Shown in pieces: positions 1-9,800 of a DNA stretch of 64,000 nucleotides. Both the position numbers and the translations under genes were made by a program. This stretch comes from Pseudonocardia autotrophica (GTDB lineage Bacteria > Actinomycetota > Actinomycetes > Mycobacteriales > Pseudonocardiaceae): positions 62,001-126,000 of the forward strand of contig NZ_JNYD01000013.1 of NCBI RefSeq assembly GCF_000717175.1. The letters run 5' to 3'. The notes below the pieces were generated by a model. It ran no database searches, was not told the DNA's origin, and saw nothing but the letters and a program-made list of their open reading frames with translations. Position 1 is the stretch's first letter. Every line of letters starts with the position of its first letter.

Positions 1-2
1 CG

Positions 3-332
3 TGGACGAAGCAGGGCGTGCTGCTGCTCAACAGGTGCCTCACGGTCGAGCCCGGCTCGCCCGGCTCGCACCGCGACAAGGGCTGGGAGGCGGTCACCGA
101 GCAGGCGATCCGCGCGCTGGTCGAGCGGGACGCGGAGCCGCTGGTGGCGATCCTGTGGGGGCGGGACGCGCGCAACCTCGCGCCGCTGCTCGTCGACGTC
201 CCGATCATCGAGTCGGCCCACCCGAGCCCGATGTCGGCGGACCGCGGTTTCTTCGGCTCGCGGCCCTTCAGCCGGGCCAACGACCTGCTCGAGGAGATCG
301 GCGGGGACCCCGTCGACTGGCGCCTGCCGTAA
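3..332 (+). CDS. ung: Uracil-DNA glycosylase, C-terminal part (truncated by window edge)
   Basis: The reading frame is open from the first bases and gives about 109 C-terminal residues of family-1 uracil-DNA glycosylase, which removes uracil from DNA and starts base-excision repair. The segment [10 protein letters not shown], the SHRDKGWE stretch, the HPSP motif carrying the active-site histidine, [13 protein letters not shown] and the final PVDWRLP ending are all typical of the family. The N-terminal half with the water-activating Asp lies outside the window. The position near a DAK2 gene and recG matches the mycobacterial gene order. The identification is firm; only the start is missing. 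Confidence 0.95.
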   Translation, partial: WTKQGVLLLNRCLTVEPGSPGSHRDKGWEAVTEQAIRALVERDAEPLVAILWGRDARNLAPLLVDVPIIESAHPSPMSADRGFFGSRPFSRANDLLEEIGGDPVDWRLP

Positions 333-491
333 CCCGGGCGCGTGTGTCCTGGATCACAATCTTCGCGGGGTGCGCGAGGTTTGCCCGGATCGCGCCGCAC
401 GTCGCCCGGGCTTCTGAAGCGGGCCTCACCCGCGATGAGGCAAGCCTGGATCCGGTGGCGGCCCGCGCAGGGCGGCGCCAGGCTCGACGCC

Positions 492-782
492 ATGACCACC
501 ACCCAGGACATGCCCCAGGTGCAGGCCTGTTCCGTCGGTTCCTGTTCCTACAACCAGGACTCCGACTGCCACGCCGGGGCGATCACCATCGCCGGCGACC
601 ACGCGCACTGCGGCACCTTCGTCGAGATCTCGTTCCGCGGCGGGCTCGGCCGCAACGGCATGGTCGGCGCCTGCCACCGCTCCGAGTGCCGGCACAACGA
701 GAACCTCGAGTGCACCGCCCCGTCCGTCGAAATCGGGAAGGACCAGGACGTCGCGGACTGCCTGACCTACGAGGCCAGGTAG
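492..782 (+). CDS. DUF1540 cysteine-rich protein
   Basis: A 96-residue protein starting MTTTQDMPQVQAC. It has eight cysteines in two blocks (CSVGSCSYNQDSDC with C...CGTF, then CHRSECRHNENLEC followed by a late C), the pattern of duplicated DUF1540 modules that probably bind metal. No enzyme role is known for the family. I chose the ATG at 492 because the upstream part of the open frame is low-complexity and has no cysteine motif. The gene converges on the ABC-ATPase-like gene on the other strand and their ends overlap by 16 bp. That neighbour lies behind an iron box, so a metal-related role is possible but unproven. Confidence 0.8.
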   Translation: MTTTQDMPQVQACSVGSCSYNQDSDCHAGAITIAGDHAHCGTFVEISFRGGLGRNGMVGACHRSECRHNENLECTAPSVEIGKDQDVADCLTYEAR

Positions 783-1192
783 TCGACCGCGTCGATCGGC
801 TCCGCCGCGACGGCGCCCTGCCGGTCGGTGCGCAGCGCGCCGTCCGCCAGCGCCAGCGCCGCCACCGGGTCGGCGTCCTCCACCAGCACCGCACGGTCCG
901 GCCGGGCGAGCCGCCGGGCCGCGCGCAGCACCAGCCGCCGCTGCGGGGCGTCCAGGCCGTCCGTGAGGCGGTCGACCAGCACGAGCGCGGCATCGGAGGC
1001 GGCGGCGCGCTCGATCATGGCCATGCGCTCCGCCAGCGGATCCGCCACGCGGGCCGTGAGGCGCAGGGCGCCGGTCTCGTGCCCGTCGGCACACCGGGCC
1101 CGGTCCTCGTCCAGCGCGTACATGAGCCGGCGCCGGGCCACGGCCGGGCCCAGGATCACCGTCACCTCGCCGAGCGGCAGTCGCAGCCCCAC
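767..1192 (-). CDS. Degenerate ABC-ATPase-like protein
   Basis: A 141-residue product with a GTG start. The order of elements recalls an ABC nucleotide-binding domain: GEVTVILGP where Walker A should be, ALVLVDRLTDGLDAPQRR resembling Walker B and D-loop, and ADGALRTDRQG resembling the final strand. The P-loop Lys-Ser/Thr is absent (GPAVARRR) and no LSGGQ signature is seen, so ATP hydrolysis is unlikely. At 141 residues it is also much shorter than a normal ABC ATPase. It may be a decayed or repurposed domain. A sequence close to the DtxR/IdeR iron box lies 30-48 bp upstream, so iron-repressed expression is plausible. It overlaps the end of the convergent DUF1540 gene. Confidence 0.6.
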   Translation of the reverse strand: MGLRLPLGEVTVILGPAVARRRLMYALDEDRARCADGHETGALRLTARVADPLAERMAMIERAAASDAALVLVDRLTDGLDAPQRRLVLRAARRLARPDRAVLVEDADPVAALALADGALRTDRQGAVAAEPIDAVDYLAS

Positions 1193-1221
1193 CGGCAGGC
1201 CTCCCTCAGGTCGACGTCGAC

Positions 1222-1240
1222 TGAGGTGAGGCTAACCCTC
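1222..1240 (-). promoter_or_regulatory. Putative IdeR/DtxR iron box
   Basis: The 19-bp plus-strand sequence TGAGGTGAGGCTAACCCTC matches the actinobacterial iron-box consensus TTAGGTTAGGCTAACCTAA at 14 of 19 positions, including the whole central AGGCTAACC block. It lies 30-48 bp before the GTG of the ABC-ATPase-like gene, a normal operator position. Binding by an IdeR homologue is inferred. Confidence 0.6.
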
Positions 1241-1290
1241 CTACCCGGTCCGGGTCGAGGTCTCCTCGGCCACACCCGGGGCGCACGACG

Positions 1291-1326
1291 ACGGGGCGGC
1301 CTCCTCGGTGGAGGAGGCCGCCCCGT
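1291..1326 (-). terminator. Strong hairpin terminator downstream of rpmB
   Basis: A 16-bp perfect inverted repeat (1291-1306 and 1311-1326) closes a 4-nt loop. It lies 24 bp after the rpmB stop codon. There is no long U tract, as is usual for actinobacterial terminators. Because it is symmetric it could also stop transcription from the other side. Confidence 0.75.
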
Positions 1327-1350
1327 TCGTGTCTCGCGGGTCGCTCGCCG

Positions 1351-1542
1351 TCAGGCGCGCGCGACCTTGCCCGCCTTGAGGCAGGAGGTGCACACGTTCA
1401 GGCGCTGACGGTTGCCACCGTCGACCTTGGCGCGCACGGTCTGGATGTTCGGGTTCCAGCGACGGTGGGTACGGCGGTGCGAGTGCGAGACGGACATGCC
1501 GAAGCCCGGACCCTTGCCGCAGACGTCGCAGACGGCAGCCAC
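1351..1542 (-). CDS. rpmB: 50S ribosomal protein L28
   Basis: A 63-residue L28 with the typical [13 protein letters not shown] start and [14 protein letters not shown] block. It keeps both CxxC pairs (near the N-terminus and CTSC near the C-terminus), so it is the zinc-binding form, expected to depend on zinc. I placed the start at the GTG at 1542. A good GAGGAG ribosome-binding site ends about 8 nt before it, whereas the in-frame GTG nine bases upstream overlaps that site. The gene diverges from the DAK2 gene and is followed by a strong hairpin. Confidence 0.95.
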   Translation of the reverse strand: MAAVCDVCGKGPGFGMSVSHSHRRTHRRWNPNIQTVRAKVDGGNRQRLNVCTSCLKAGKVARA

Positions 1543-1688
1543 GTCGGACACTCCTCGGGGTAGACAGACAACGATGCGAGGCCCGGGTCGCCCCGGGCAC
1601 GTGTCGTCCAGGGTAACCGCCCGTCCGGCGGCCCTCCCACCGGCCCCCCGCCCGCGACGGACCGCGATCGCCCGACGCGCCCGCTCGC

Positions 1689-1694
1689 TAGGGT
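1689..1694 (+). promoter_or_regulatory. -10 element of a leaderless promoter (TAGGGT)
   Basis: TAGGGT lies 6 nt before the GTG start at 1701, so transcription would begin at or next to the start codon. No Shine-Dalgarno sequence precedes the start. The same arrangement recurs before six other genes in the window. Confidence 0.55.
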
Positions 1695-1700
1695 GAACGC

Positions 1701-3266
1701 GTGCCCCCGACGCTCGACGCCGCCCTGCTCCGGCGCTGGGCCGCCGCCGCCGTGGCGGGGCTCGACCGGCACCGCGGCGAGCTCGACGGGATCAACGTCT
1801 TCCCGGTCGCCGACGCGGACACCGGCACCAACATGCTCCTCACCATGCGGGCCGGCGCCGACGCCGTCGACCAGGGGTCCGGCGACGCCGCGGAGATCGC
1901 CGCGGCGCTGGCCAAGGGCGCGCTGCGCGGCGCCCGCGGGAACTCCGGGACCATCCTCTCCCAGCTGCTGCGCGGGCTCGCCGAGGCGCTCGGCGCGGGC
2001 GAGGACCTCGCGGGCGCGCTGCGCCGGGCCTCCGAGCTGGCCACCGCCGCGGTCGCCGAGCCGCGCGAGGGCACCATGCTCACCGTCATCGCCGCCGCGG
2101 CCGAGGCGGCCGCCGAGCTCGGCGGGGACCCGGTCGCGGTCGCCGACGCCGCGCACGCGGCCGTCGCGCGCACCACCGGCCAGCTCGCCGAGCTGAGCCG
2201 GGCCGGGGTGGTCGACGCGGGCGGGCTCGGCGTCGCCGTGGTGCTCGACGCCCTGGTCGAGGCCTGCGCGGGCCGGGTCCCGGAGCGCTCGCGGGTGGTC
2301 GTCCGGGACCGGGCGGCGCTCACCGCGGCCCGCGAGTCCGGGTCGGAGCAGTACGACAGCGAGGTCATGTACCTCCTCGACCGGACCACGGACGACGCGG
2401 TGACCGCCCTGCGCGCCCGGCTCACCTCGCTCGGGGACTCCGTGGTCGTCGTCGGCGACGGGTCCGGGACCTGGAACGTGCACGTCCACTGCACGGACGT
2501 CGGTGCGGCGATCGAGGCCGGGATCGAGGCGGGCCGGCCGCACCGGGTCACCGTCATGCGCTTCGACGACCGCCCGCCCGAGCCCGAACGCCCCACCTTC
2601 CGGCGGTCGCGCGCGGTGCTGATGATCGCCTCGGGGGCCGGGGTGGCCGAGCTCGCCCGCGCGGCCGGGGCGGACGTGCTGGAGACCCGGCCCGGGCACA
2701 CCGTCTCCGGCAGGGAGCTGGCCGACTCCGTCGAGGCCACCGGCGCCGCGCACGTCGCCCTCATGACCTGCGACGTCGGCCTGCTCGACCTGGCCTCCCG
2801 GGTCGCCGGCGCGGCGCGGGACGAGGGCCGCGAGGTGGTCGTCGTCCCCACGACGTCCGTGCCGCAGGGCCTCGCCGCCCTCGCCGTGCACGACCTGTCC
2901 CGCAACGCCGCCGACGACGTCGTCGCCATGGCCGAGGCCGCCGCCGGCACCCGGACCGGCGGGCTCGTGGTGGCGGAGGCGGAGGCCCTCACCTGGGTCG
3001 GCCGGTGCGCACCGGGGGAGGTGCTCGGGATGAGCGAGGGCGAGGTCGTGCTGATCGCCCCCGACCTGACTGTCGGTGCCCTGTGGTTGGCTCACCGCAT
3101 GCTGACTCCGGGTGGTGAGCTCGTCACCGCGCTGTTGGGGGCGGACGCCCCCGAGGAGCTGGGCAGCGGCCTGGCCGAGGACCTGCGCCGCACCCACCCG
3201 GAGGTCGACGTCGTGGTCTACCGCGGTGGCCAGGTGGACTTCCCGCTGGTGCTGGGGGTGGAGTAG
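1701..3266 (+). CDS. DAK2-domain protein, FakA/YloV-like
   Basis: 521 residues. The N-terminal DAK2 (dihydroxyacetone-kinase-like) domain has the nucleotide/Mg-binding signature [14 protein letters not shown] and the [12 protein letters not shown] loop. The middle and C-terminal parts match the YloV/FakA layout. In Firmicutes FakA phosphorylates fatty acids bound to a DegV-type partner. That reaction is known for the family but not shown for actinobacterial members, and no DegV partner lies next door. The stop overlaps the recG start by one base, implying translational coupling. The start GTG has a -10 element just upstream and is probably leaderless. Confidence 0.88.
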   Translation: MPPTLDAALLRRWAAAAVAGLDRHRGELDGINVFPVADADTGTNMLLTMRAGADAVDQGSGDAAEIAAALAKGALRGARGNSGTILSQLLRGLAEALGAGEDLAGALRRASELATAAVAEPREGTMLTVIAAAAEAAAELGGDPVAVADAAHAAVARTTGQLAELSRAGVVDAGGLGVAVVLDALVEACAGRVPERSRVVVRDRAALTAARESGSEQYDSEVMYLLDRTTDDAVTALRARLTSLGDSVVVVGDGSGTWNVHVHCTDVGAAIEAGIEAGRPHRVTVMRFDDRPPEPERPTFRRSRAVLMIASGAGVAELARAAGADVLETRPGHTVSGRELADSVEATGAAHVALMTCDVGLLDLASRVAGAARDEGREVVVVPTTSVPQGLAALAVHDLSRNAADDVVAMAEAAAGTRTGGLVVAEAEALTWVGRCAPGEVLGMSEGEVVLIAPDLTVGALWLAHRMLTPGGELVTALLGADAPEELGSGLAEDLRRTHPEVDVVVYRGGQVDFPLVLGVE

Positions 3267-5506
3267 TGGTGGCTCCCGAGAGGATCGACACGCCGAGGAT
3301 CGACATGGACACCCGGCTGATCGACGTGATCGGCAGGACCTCGGCGAACGCGCTGGGCGGCAAGCTCGAGCTGCACACCGTCGGCGACCTGGTGCGGCAC
3401 TACCCGCGCCGGTACGTCGAGCGCGGCAAGCTCACCGACATCGCCGGGCTCGCGGTGGGCGAGTACGTCACGGTGATCGCCACGGTGCAGGCGGCGACCA
3501 CCCGTCCGATGCGCACCCGGCGCGGGAAGCTGATGAACTGCACGATCCGGGACGCCAAGGGCGCCACCCTGTCGTGCACCTTCTTCAACGCGCAGAAGGT
3601 GCAGTCCTTCATCCAGGTCGGGCGCACGCTGATGTTCTCCGGCACGGTCTCGGTCTTCCGCACCGGCCGGCAGACCACGCTGCAGCTCACCCACCCGGAG
3701 TTCGAGGAGCTGGAGGAGGACGCCGAGGACCGGCCGTACATCTCCATCTACCCGGCCACCAAGGGCGTCCGGTCCCAGGCCATCGCCCGCAGCGTCCGCC
3801 AGGTGCTCGCGCTGCTCGACGACCCGACCGACCCGCTGCCCGAGGACCTGCGGCACGAGCACGAGCTCATGCCGCTGGGCGCCGCGCTGCGCAAGATCCA
3901 CGTGCCGCAGTCCGAGGCGGACCGGCACGCGGCGAAGGGCCGGCTGGTGTGGGACGAGGCGTTCGGCGTCCAGCTCGCACTGTCACTGCAGCGGGAGCGG
4001 GCGATGCACCGGCCCGCGGCGCCGTCGCCGCGCAAGGCGGGCGGGCTGCTCGAGGCGTTCGACGCGAACCTGCCGTTCCCGCTCACCGCCGGGCAGAAGT
4101 CGGTGGGCGAGGAGATCGCCGAGGACCTCGGCCGGCCACTGCCGATGAACCGGCTCGTGCAGGGGGACGTCGGCGCGGGCAAGACCGTCGTCGCGCTGCG
4201 GGCGATGCTGCAGGTCGTCGACAACGGCCGGCAGGCCGCCATGCTGGCGCCCACGGAGGTGCTGGCCACCCAGCACGCGCGGTCGCTGCGGGCGATGCTC
4301 GGGCCGCTCGGCAACGGCGGCGAGCTCGGCTCGTCGGACGGGGCCACGAGGATCACGCTGCTCACCGGCTCGATGTCCACGGCGGAGCGGCGGCAGGCGC
4401 TGCTGGACATCCAGTCCGGGGCCGCGGGGATCGTCGTCGGGACGCACGCGATCATCGAGGACACGGTGGGCTTCGCCGAGCTCGGCCTCGTGGTGGTCGA
4501 CGAGCAGCACCGCTTCGGCGTCGAGCAGCGGGACGCACTGCGGGGCCGCGGCGAGCGCACCCCGCACCTGCTGGTCATGACGGCCACGCCGATCCCGCGG
4601 ACCGTCGCCATGACGGTGTACGGCGACCTGGAGGTCTCGGCGCTCACCGAGCTGCCCAAGGGCCGGTCACCGATCAGGACCACGGTCGTGCCGGCCGGGG
4701 AGAAGCCGAGCTGGCTGGAGCGGGTCTGGGCGCGCATCCGCGAGGAGGTCGCGGCGGGCCACCAGTGCTACGTCGTGTTCCCGCGGGTGGGCGGGGAGTA
4801 CGCCACGGCGTCGAAGAAGAAGGGCCGGGACCCGGAGGACGCCGACGATCCGGACGACGCCGGGGCGGACGGGGACGACGGCGAGCGCCGCCCACCGCTG
4901 GCGGTGCTCGACATCGGGCCCAAGCTGGCCGAGGGACCGCTGGCGGGGCTGCGGATCGGGATCCTGCACGGCAAGCTGCCGGCGGACGAGAAGGACGCGG
5001 TCATGCGCGCGTTCGACGCCGCCGAGCTCGACGTCCTCATGGCCACCACGGTGATCGAGGTGGGCGTCGACGTCCCCAACGCCACCGGGATGATCATCAT
5101 GGATGCGGACCGGTTCGGGCTCTCCCAGCTGCACCAGCTCCGCGGCCGCGTCGGTCGTGGCTCGGCGCCCGGGGTGTGCCTGCTGGTCACGGACATGCCG
5201 GGCGGCACCACGGCCCGCGAGCGGCTCGACGCCATCGCCTCCACCACGGACGGGTTCGAGCTCGCGCGGCTGGACCTGGAGCTGCGCCGGGAGGGCGACA
5301 TCCTCGGCTCCTCGCAGTCCGGGCGGCGCTCGGGGCTCAAGCTGCTGTCGCTGCTGCGGCACGAGAAGGTCATCTCCGCGGCGCGGCTCTCCGCGACCCG
5401 GCTCGTCGCCTCCGACCCCGGCCTCGGGAACCACCCCGGCCTCCGCGCCCTCGTCGCCGAGACGGTGGGGGACGAGGAGGCCGCCGCCTACCTCGACAAG
5501 GTGTAG
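3266..5506 (+). CDS. recG: ATP-dependent DNA helicase RecG
   Basis: 746 residues. RecG remodels stalled replication forks and branch-migrates Holliday junctions. The N-terminal wedge/OB region is present. Walker A GDVGAGKT lies at residues 300-307 and the DEQH box at 412-415, followed by RFGVEQR. The helicase C-terminal motifs VGVDVPNATGMII and QLRGRVGRG are intact. A highly acidic insert (GRDPEDADDPDDAGADGDDG) lies around residues 518-538, between motifs of the second helicase lobe; it is lineage-specific decoration. The GTG start overlaps the stop of the DAK2 gene by one base. A 22-bp repeat array begins 14 bp after the stop. Confidence 0.97.
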   Translation: MVAPERIDTPRIDMDTRLIDVIGRTSANALGGKLELHTVGDLVRHYPRRYVERGKLTDIAGLAVGEYVTVIATVQAATTRPMRTRRGKLMNCTIRDAKGATLSCTFFNAQKVQSFIQVGRTLMFSGTVSVFRTGRQTTLQLTHPEFEELEEDAEDRPYISIYPATKGVRSQAIARSVRQVLALLDDPTDPLPEDLRHEHELMPLGAALRKIHVPQSEADRHAAKGRLVWDEAFGVQLALSLQRERAMHRPAAPSPRKAGGLLEAFDANLPFPLTAGQKSVGEEIAEDLGRPLPMNRLVQGDVGAGKTVVALRAMLQVVDNGRQAAMLAPTEVLATQHARSLRAMLGPLGNGGELGSSDGATRITLLTGSMSTAERRQALLDIQSGAAGIVVGTHAIIEDTVGFAELGLVVVDEQHRFGVEQRDALRGRGERTPHLLVMTATPIPRTVAMTVYGDLEVSALTELPKGRSPIRTTVVPAGEKPSWLERVWARIREEVAAGHQCYVVFPRVGGEYATASKKKGRDPEDADDPDDAGADGDDGERRPPLAVLDIGPKLAEGPLAGLRIGILHGKLPADEKDAVMRAFDAAELDVLMATTVIEVGVDVPNATGMIIMDADRFGLSQLHQLRGRVGRGSAPGVCLLVTDMPGGTTARERLDAIASTTDGFELARLDLELRREGDILGSSQSGRRSGLKLLSLLRHEKVISAARLSATRLVASDPGLGNHPGLRALVAETVGDEEAAAYLDKV

Positions 5507-5520
5507 CCCGCCGGACCCCC

Positions 5521-5716
5521 CGCGAGTCGCGAGTTCGTGCACCGCGAGTCGGGAGTTCCGGCAGCGCGAGTCGGGAGTTCCGGCAGCGCGAGTCGGGAGT
5601 TCCGGCAGCGCGAGTCGGGAGTTCCGGCAGCGCGAGTCGGGAGTTCCAGCAGCGCGAGTCGGGAGTTCCTGCACCGCGAGTCGGCAGTTCTCGGTGCCCC
5701 GGACCGCCGACTCGCG
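5521..5716. repeat. 22-bp repeat array, cluster 1 (eight direct copies plus one inverted)
   Basis: Eight copies of a 22-bp unit (CGCGAGTCGGGAGTTCCGGC plus two bases) start at 5521, 5543, 5565, 5587, 5609, 5631, 5653 and 5675, exactly 22 bp apart. The core CGCGAGTC is invariant and the rest varies slightly. An inverted copy of the core at 5705-5716 can pair with the last direct copy to form a hairpin. The array fills the gap between recG and the convergent membrane-protein gene. The unit is not a multiple of three, so it is not coding. Confidence 0.9.
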
Positions 5717-5719
5717 CGG

Positions 5720-6583
5720 CTACGCGCTGAGTTGGCCCCGGCCCTCGTTCTCCAGTGCGGCCACGGCGGCGCGCGGCAGGTGCACCACACCCGCCTTCTC
5801 GAGCCGGGCCAGCTCGGACCGGGCCATCGCGTACGCGGCGAGCCGCTCGGCGTCGTTGTCCGAGTCCCGTGCGGTGGTGAGCAGCTTGATCGCCCGCTCC
5901 ACCGACGCGCGCTCCGAGGCCGACAGCGAGGAGTGCCGGATCCGCTCGGCCGCGTCGCGCGCGGCCTCCCACGCCCGCACCGCCCGGTCGACGGCCGCGA
6001 CGAACATCTCCGCGTGGTGGCGGTCCGCGGGCCGGTGGTCGGTGTCGAGCGCCTGGGCCTCGGCGAACGCCTCGACGAACCGCCCGGTGCTGGGCACCGA
6101 GACGTCCGCGAGGGCGGGCAGCCGCAGCACGGCCATCGGGTCGCACTCGTAGGCCGTGTACTCCTCGCGCAACAGGTCGAACCGCGCCCGGGCCTGCGCC
6201 CACGGCGGCGCCGGCGGGGCCTGCGGGCGGGGCGCCGCGGCCGGCGGCGGCGGGATCGGACGGCGCCGCCCGGCCCGGTGTGCGGTGATCGCGACGACGG
6301 CGAGCAGGAACAGGGGGGAGAAGGACACCGCGGCGAAGGCGGTCGCGGCCGCGGCGCTGCCCACCAGCCCCACGAGCAGGATGATCAGCGGGAGCGCGAT
6401 CCACGGCGACGGCACGGCCATCCCGGGGCGGTACGGACCGTGGTGCCGGTGCGGCGGTCCCGACGCCATCCGGCGCACGCGTCGCGCGGTCCGCTCACCC
6501 GGATTCTCCCAGCGGGAACCGTGCCCCCGGCCGTAGCCGCCGGGCCCGCCGAAGCCGCCCGGGTGATGCGGACGCCGTGTCAT
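5720..6583 (-). CDS. Membrane protein of unknown function
   Basis: About 287 residues from the ATG at 6583. The N-terminal 50 residues are rich in Gly, His, Pro and Arg (MTRRPHHPGGFGGPGG). Two adjacent hydrophobic segments follow (WIALPLIILLVGLVGSAAAA and FSPLFLLAVVAITAH), then a proline-rich spacer and an alpha-helical, charged C-terminal domain of about 170 residues. I do not recognise a family. An AGGAGG sequence lies immediately before this ATG, with unusually short spacing, so the true start may be further downstream. The gene converges on recG across a repeat array and diverges from pyc. Confidence 0.65.
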   Translation of the reverse strand: MTRRPHHPGGFGGPGGYGRGHGSRWENPGERTARRVRRMASGPPHRHHGPYRPGMAVPSPWIALPLIILLVGLVGSAAAATAFAAVSFSPLFLLAVVAITAHRAGRRRPIPPPPAAAPRPQAPPAPPWAQARARFDLLREEYTAYECDPMAVLRLPALADVSVPSTGRFVEAFAEAQALDTDHRPADRHHAEMFVAAVDRAVRAWEAARDAAERIRHSSLSASERASVERAIKLLTTARDSDNDAERLAAYAMARSELARLEKAGVVHLPRAAVAALENEGRGQLSA

Positions 6584-6842
6584 TCCTCCTTGGTACCCGA
6601 ACGGGTGGTGACGTGCATCGACCCTGCGGGGGAATGCCCCGGTCGGCCGCATTCGCCGCCCCGGCCGGTCTCAGCGACGTCTCAGCCCTCCCGCCGCGGA
6701 CGGGCCGGTTGCGCACTCCGCGCACCCTGTCCCATCTGGTGGTTCTGCGGTCGACGGGTGTTCGGGCCGCGTGCCACGATTCCCCGTCCCCGCCGCCACC
6801 GCGGCGCGGACGCGCGTCACGTCCGACGGACCAGGGAGCCGG

Positions 6843-9800
6843 ATGTTCTCGAAAGTGCTGGTGGCCAACCGTGGCGAGATCGCGATCCGGGCGTTCCGGG
6901 CCGCCTTCGAGCTGGGGATCTCGACGGTGGCGGTGTTTCCCTACGAGGACCGCAACTCGCTGCACCGGGCGAAGGCCGACGAGTCGTACCTGATCGGCGA
7001 GCGCGGCCACCCCGTCCGCGCCTACCTGTCGGTCGAGGAGATCATCAAGGCGGCGAAGAAGGCCGGGGCCGACGCCGTCTACCCCGGCTACGGCTTCCTG
7101 TCCGAGAACCCCGATCTCGCCGCCGCCTGCCACGACGCCGGCATCACCTTCGTCGGGCCCCCGTCGGAGGTCCTGCACCTGACCGGCAACAAGTCCCGCG
7201 CGGTCGCGGCCGCGCGCGAGGCCGGGGTGCCGGTGCTGAAGTCGTCGGAACCCTCGGACGACGTGGAGACCCTGCTCGCCGCGGCCGACGACGTCGGGTT
7301 CCCGATCTTCGTCAAGGCGGTCGCCGGTGGCGGCGGCCGCGGCATGCGGCGGGTGGAGAAGCCGGGCGACCTGCGCGACGCCGTCGAGGCGGCCTCGCGC
7401 GAGGCCGAGTCGGCCTTCGGCGACGGGACCGTGTTCCTCGAGCAGGCGGTGGTGAACCCCCGCCACATCGAGGTGCAGATCCTGGCCGACGGCGAGGGCG
7501 ACGTCGTGCACCTGTTCGAGCGGGACTGCTCGGTGCAGCGGCGCCACCAGAAGGTCGTCGAGATCGCACCGGCGCCGAACCTCGACCCCGAGCTGCGCGA
7601 GCGCATCTGCGCCGACGCCGTGAACTTCGCCCGGCACATCGGCTACCGCAACGCGGGCACCGTCGAGTTCCTCGTCGACGAGCGCGGCAACCACGTCTTC
7701 ATCGAGATGAACCCGCGCATCCAGGTCGAGCACACGGTGACCGAGCAGGTCACCGACCGCGACCTGGTGATCGCCCAGCTGCGCATCGCCTCGGGGATGA
7801 CGCTGCCGGAGCTGCACCTGACCCAGGACGAGGTCACCCTCTCCGGTGCGGCGCTGCAGTGCCGCGTGACCACCGAGGACCCGGCCAACGGGTTCCGCCC
7901 CGACACCGGCGTGATCAGCGCCTACCGCTCGCCCGGCGGCCCCGGCGTGCGGCTCGACGGCGGCACGGTGCACACCGGCGCCGAGGTCTCCGCGCACTTC
8001 GACTCGATGCTGGTCAAGCTGACCTGCCACGGCCACGACTTCGCCAACGCCGTGCGGCGCGCCCGCCGGGCGATCGCGGAGTTCCGGATCCGCGGCGTCT
8101 CCACGAACCTGCCGTTCCTCGCCGCGGTCCTCGACGACCCGGACTTCGCCGCCGGGCGCATCACCACCAGCTTCATCGAGGACCGGCCGGAGCTGCTCAA
8201 GGCGCGCCCGTCCGCCGACCGCGGCTCGCGGATGCTGGCCTACCTCGCCGACGTCACGGTGAACCGGCCGAACGGTCCGCGCCCCGAGGTCGTCGAGCCC
8301 GTCGACAAGCTGCCTCCGGTCGACCTGAACGCCGAGCCGCCCGCCGGGTCCGCCCAGCTGCTGCGCGAGCTCGGGCCGGAGAAGTTCGCGCAACGGCTCC
8401 GCGACCAGAAGGCCGTGGCGGTCACCGACACCACGTTCCGGGACGCCCACCAGTCCCTGCTGGCCACCCGGATCCGGACGCGGGACCTGCTCGCGGTGGC
8501 CCCGCACGTCGCGCGGATGGCGCCGGAGCTGCTCAGCCTGGAGTGCTGGGGCGGCGCGACCTACGACGTCGCGCTGCGGTTCCTCGCCGAGGACCCGTGG
8601 GAGCGACTGGCGGCGCTGAAGGAGGCCGTGCCGAACATCTGCACGCAGATGCTGCTGCGCGGCCGCAACACCGTCGGCTACACGCCGTACCCGACCGAGG
8701 TCACGGACGCGTTCGTCGCCGAGGCCGCGAAGACCGGCATGGACATCTTCCGGATCTTCGACGCGCTCAACGACATCTCGCAGATGCGCCCGGCCATCGA
8801 GGCGGTCCGCGAGACCGGGACCGCGGTCGCGGAGGTGGCGCTCTGCTACACCGCGGACCTGTCGAACCCCGGCGAGAAGCTCTACACCCTCGACTACTAC
8901 CTGCGCCTGGCCGAGCAGATCGTCGAGGCCGGCGCGCACGTCCTGGCGATCAAGGACATGGCCGGGCTGCTGCGCCCGCCCGCCGCGCGCACGCTCGTCG
9001 AGGCGCTGCGTAGCCGGTTCGACCTGCCGGTGCACCTGCACACCCACGACACCGCGGGCGGCCAGCTGGCCACGCTGATCACGGCGATCGACGCCGGTGT
9101 CGACGCCGTCGACGGAGCGGTCGCCTCGATGGCCGGCACCACCAGCCAGCCCTCGCTGTCGGCACTGGTCGCGACGACCGACCACACCGAGCGGGCGTCG
9201 GGGCTGTCGCTGCAGTCGGTCTCGGACCTGGAGCCGTACTGGGAGGCGGTGCGGAAGGTCTACGCGCCGTTCGAGTCCGGGCTCGCCTCGCCGACCGGCC
9301 GCGTGTACACCCACGAGATCCCGGGCGGGCAGCTGTCCAACCTGCGCCAGCAGGCGATCGCGCTCGGGCTGGGGGACCGGTTCGAGCTGATCGAGGACTG
9401 CTACGCCGCCGCGGACCGGATGCTGGGCCGGCTGGTCAAGGTCACGCCGTCGTCCAAGGTCGTCGGTGACCTGGCCCTGCACCTGGTCGGCGCGGGGGTC
9501 ACGGCCGACGACTTCGAGTCCGACCCGGGCAAGTTCGACGTCCCGGACTCGGTGATCGGGTTCCTGCGCGGCGAGCTGGGCGACCCGCCCGGCGGCTGGC
9601 CGGAGCCGTTCCGGACCCGGGCGCTGGAGGGCCGCTCGCCGGAGGCCGAGCACCCCGAGCTGAGCATCGAGGACCGGCGCGGGTTGCGCGACGAGCGCCG
9701 CCGGACGTTGAACCGGCTGCTGTTCCCCGCCCCGACCAAGGAGTTCGACGCCCACCGGGAGCACTACGGCGACACCAGCGTGCTGTCGACGAAGGACTTC

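Noticed and set aside
2..1408. A 468-codon open frame covering the ung/DUF1540 region
   Set aside because: It has no family pattern and is Arg/Gly/Ala-biased; it is a shadow of genes in other frames, as are the very long open frames opposite pyc, smc and ftsY.
5521..5716. CRISPR array
   Set aside because: Units are contiguous 22-bp copies without unique spacers, and no cas gene is nearby. The same applies to the clusters at 15.6, 35.6 and 36.5 kb.
5537..9013. A 1158-codon plus-strand open frame starting inside the 22-bp repeats
   Set aside because: It overlaps pyc in another frame and shows the composition expected of a shadow frame in high-GC DNA.
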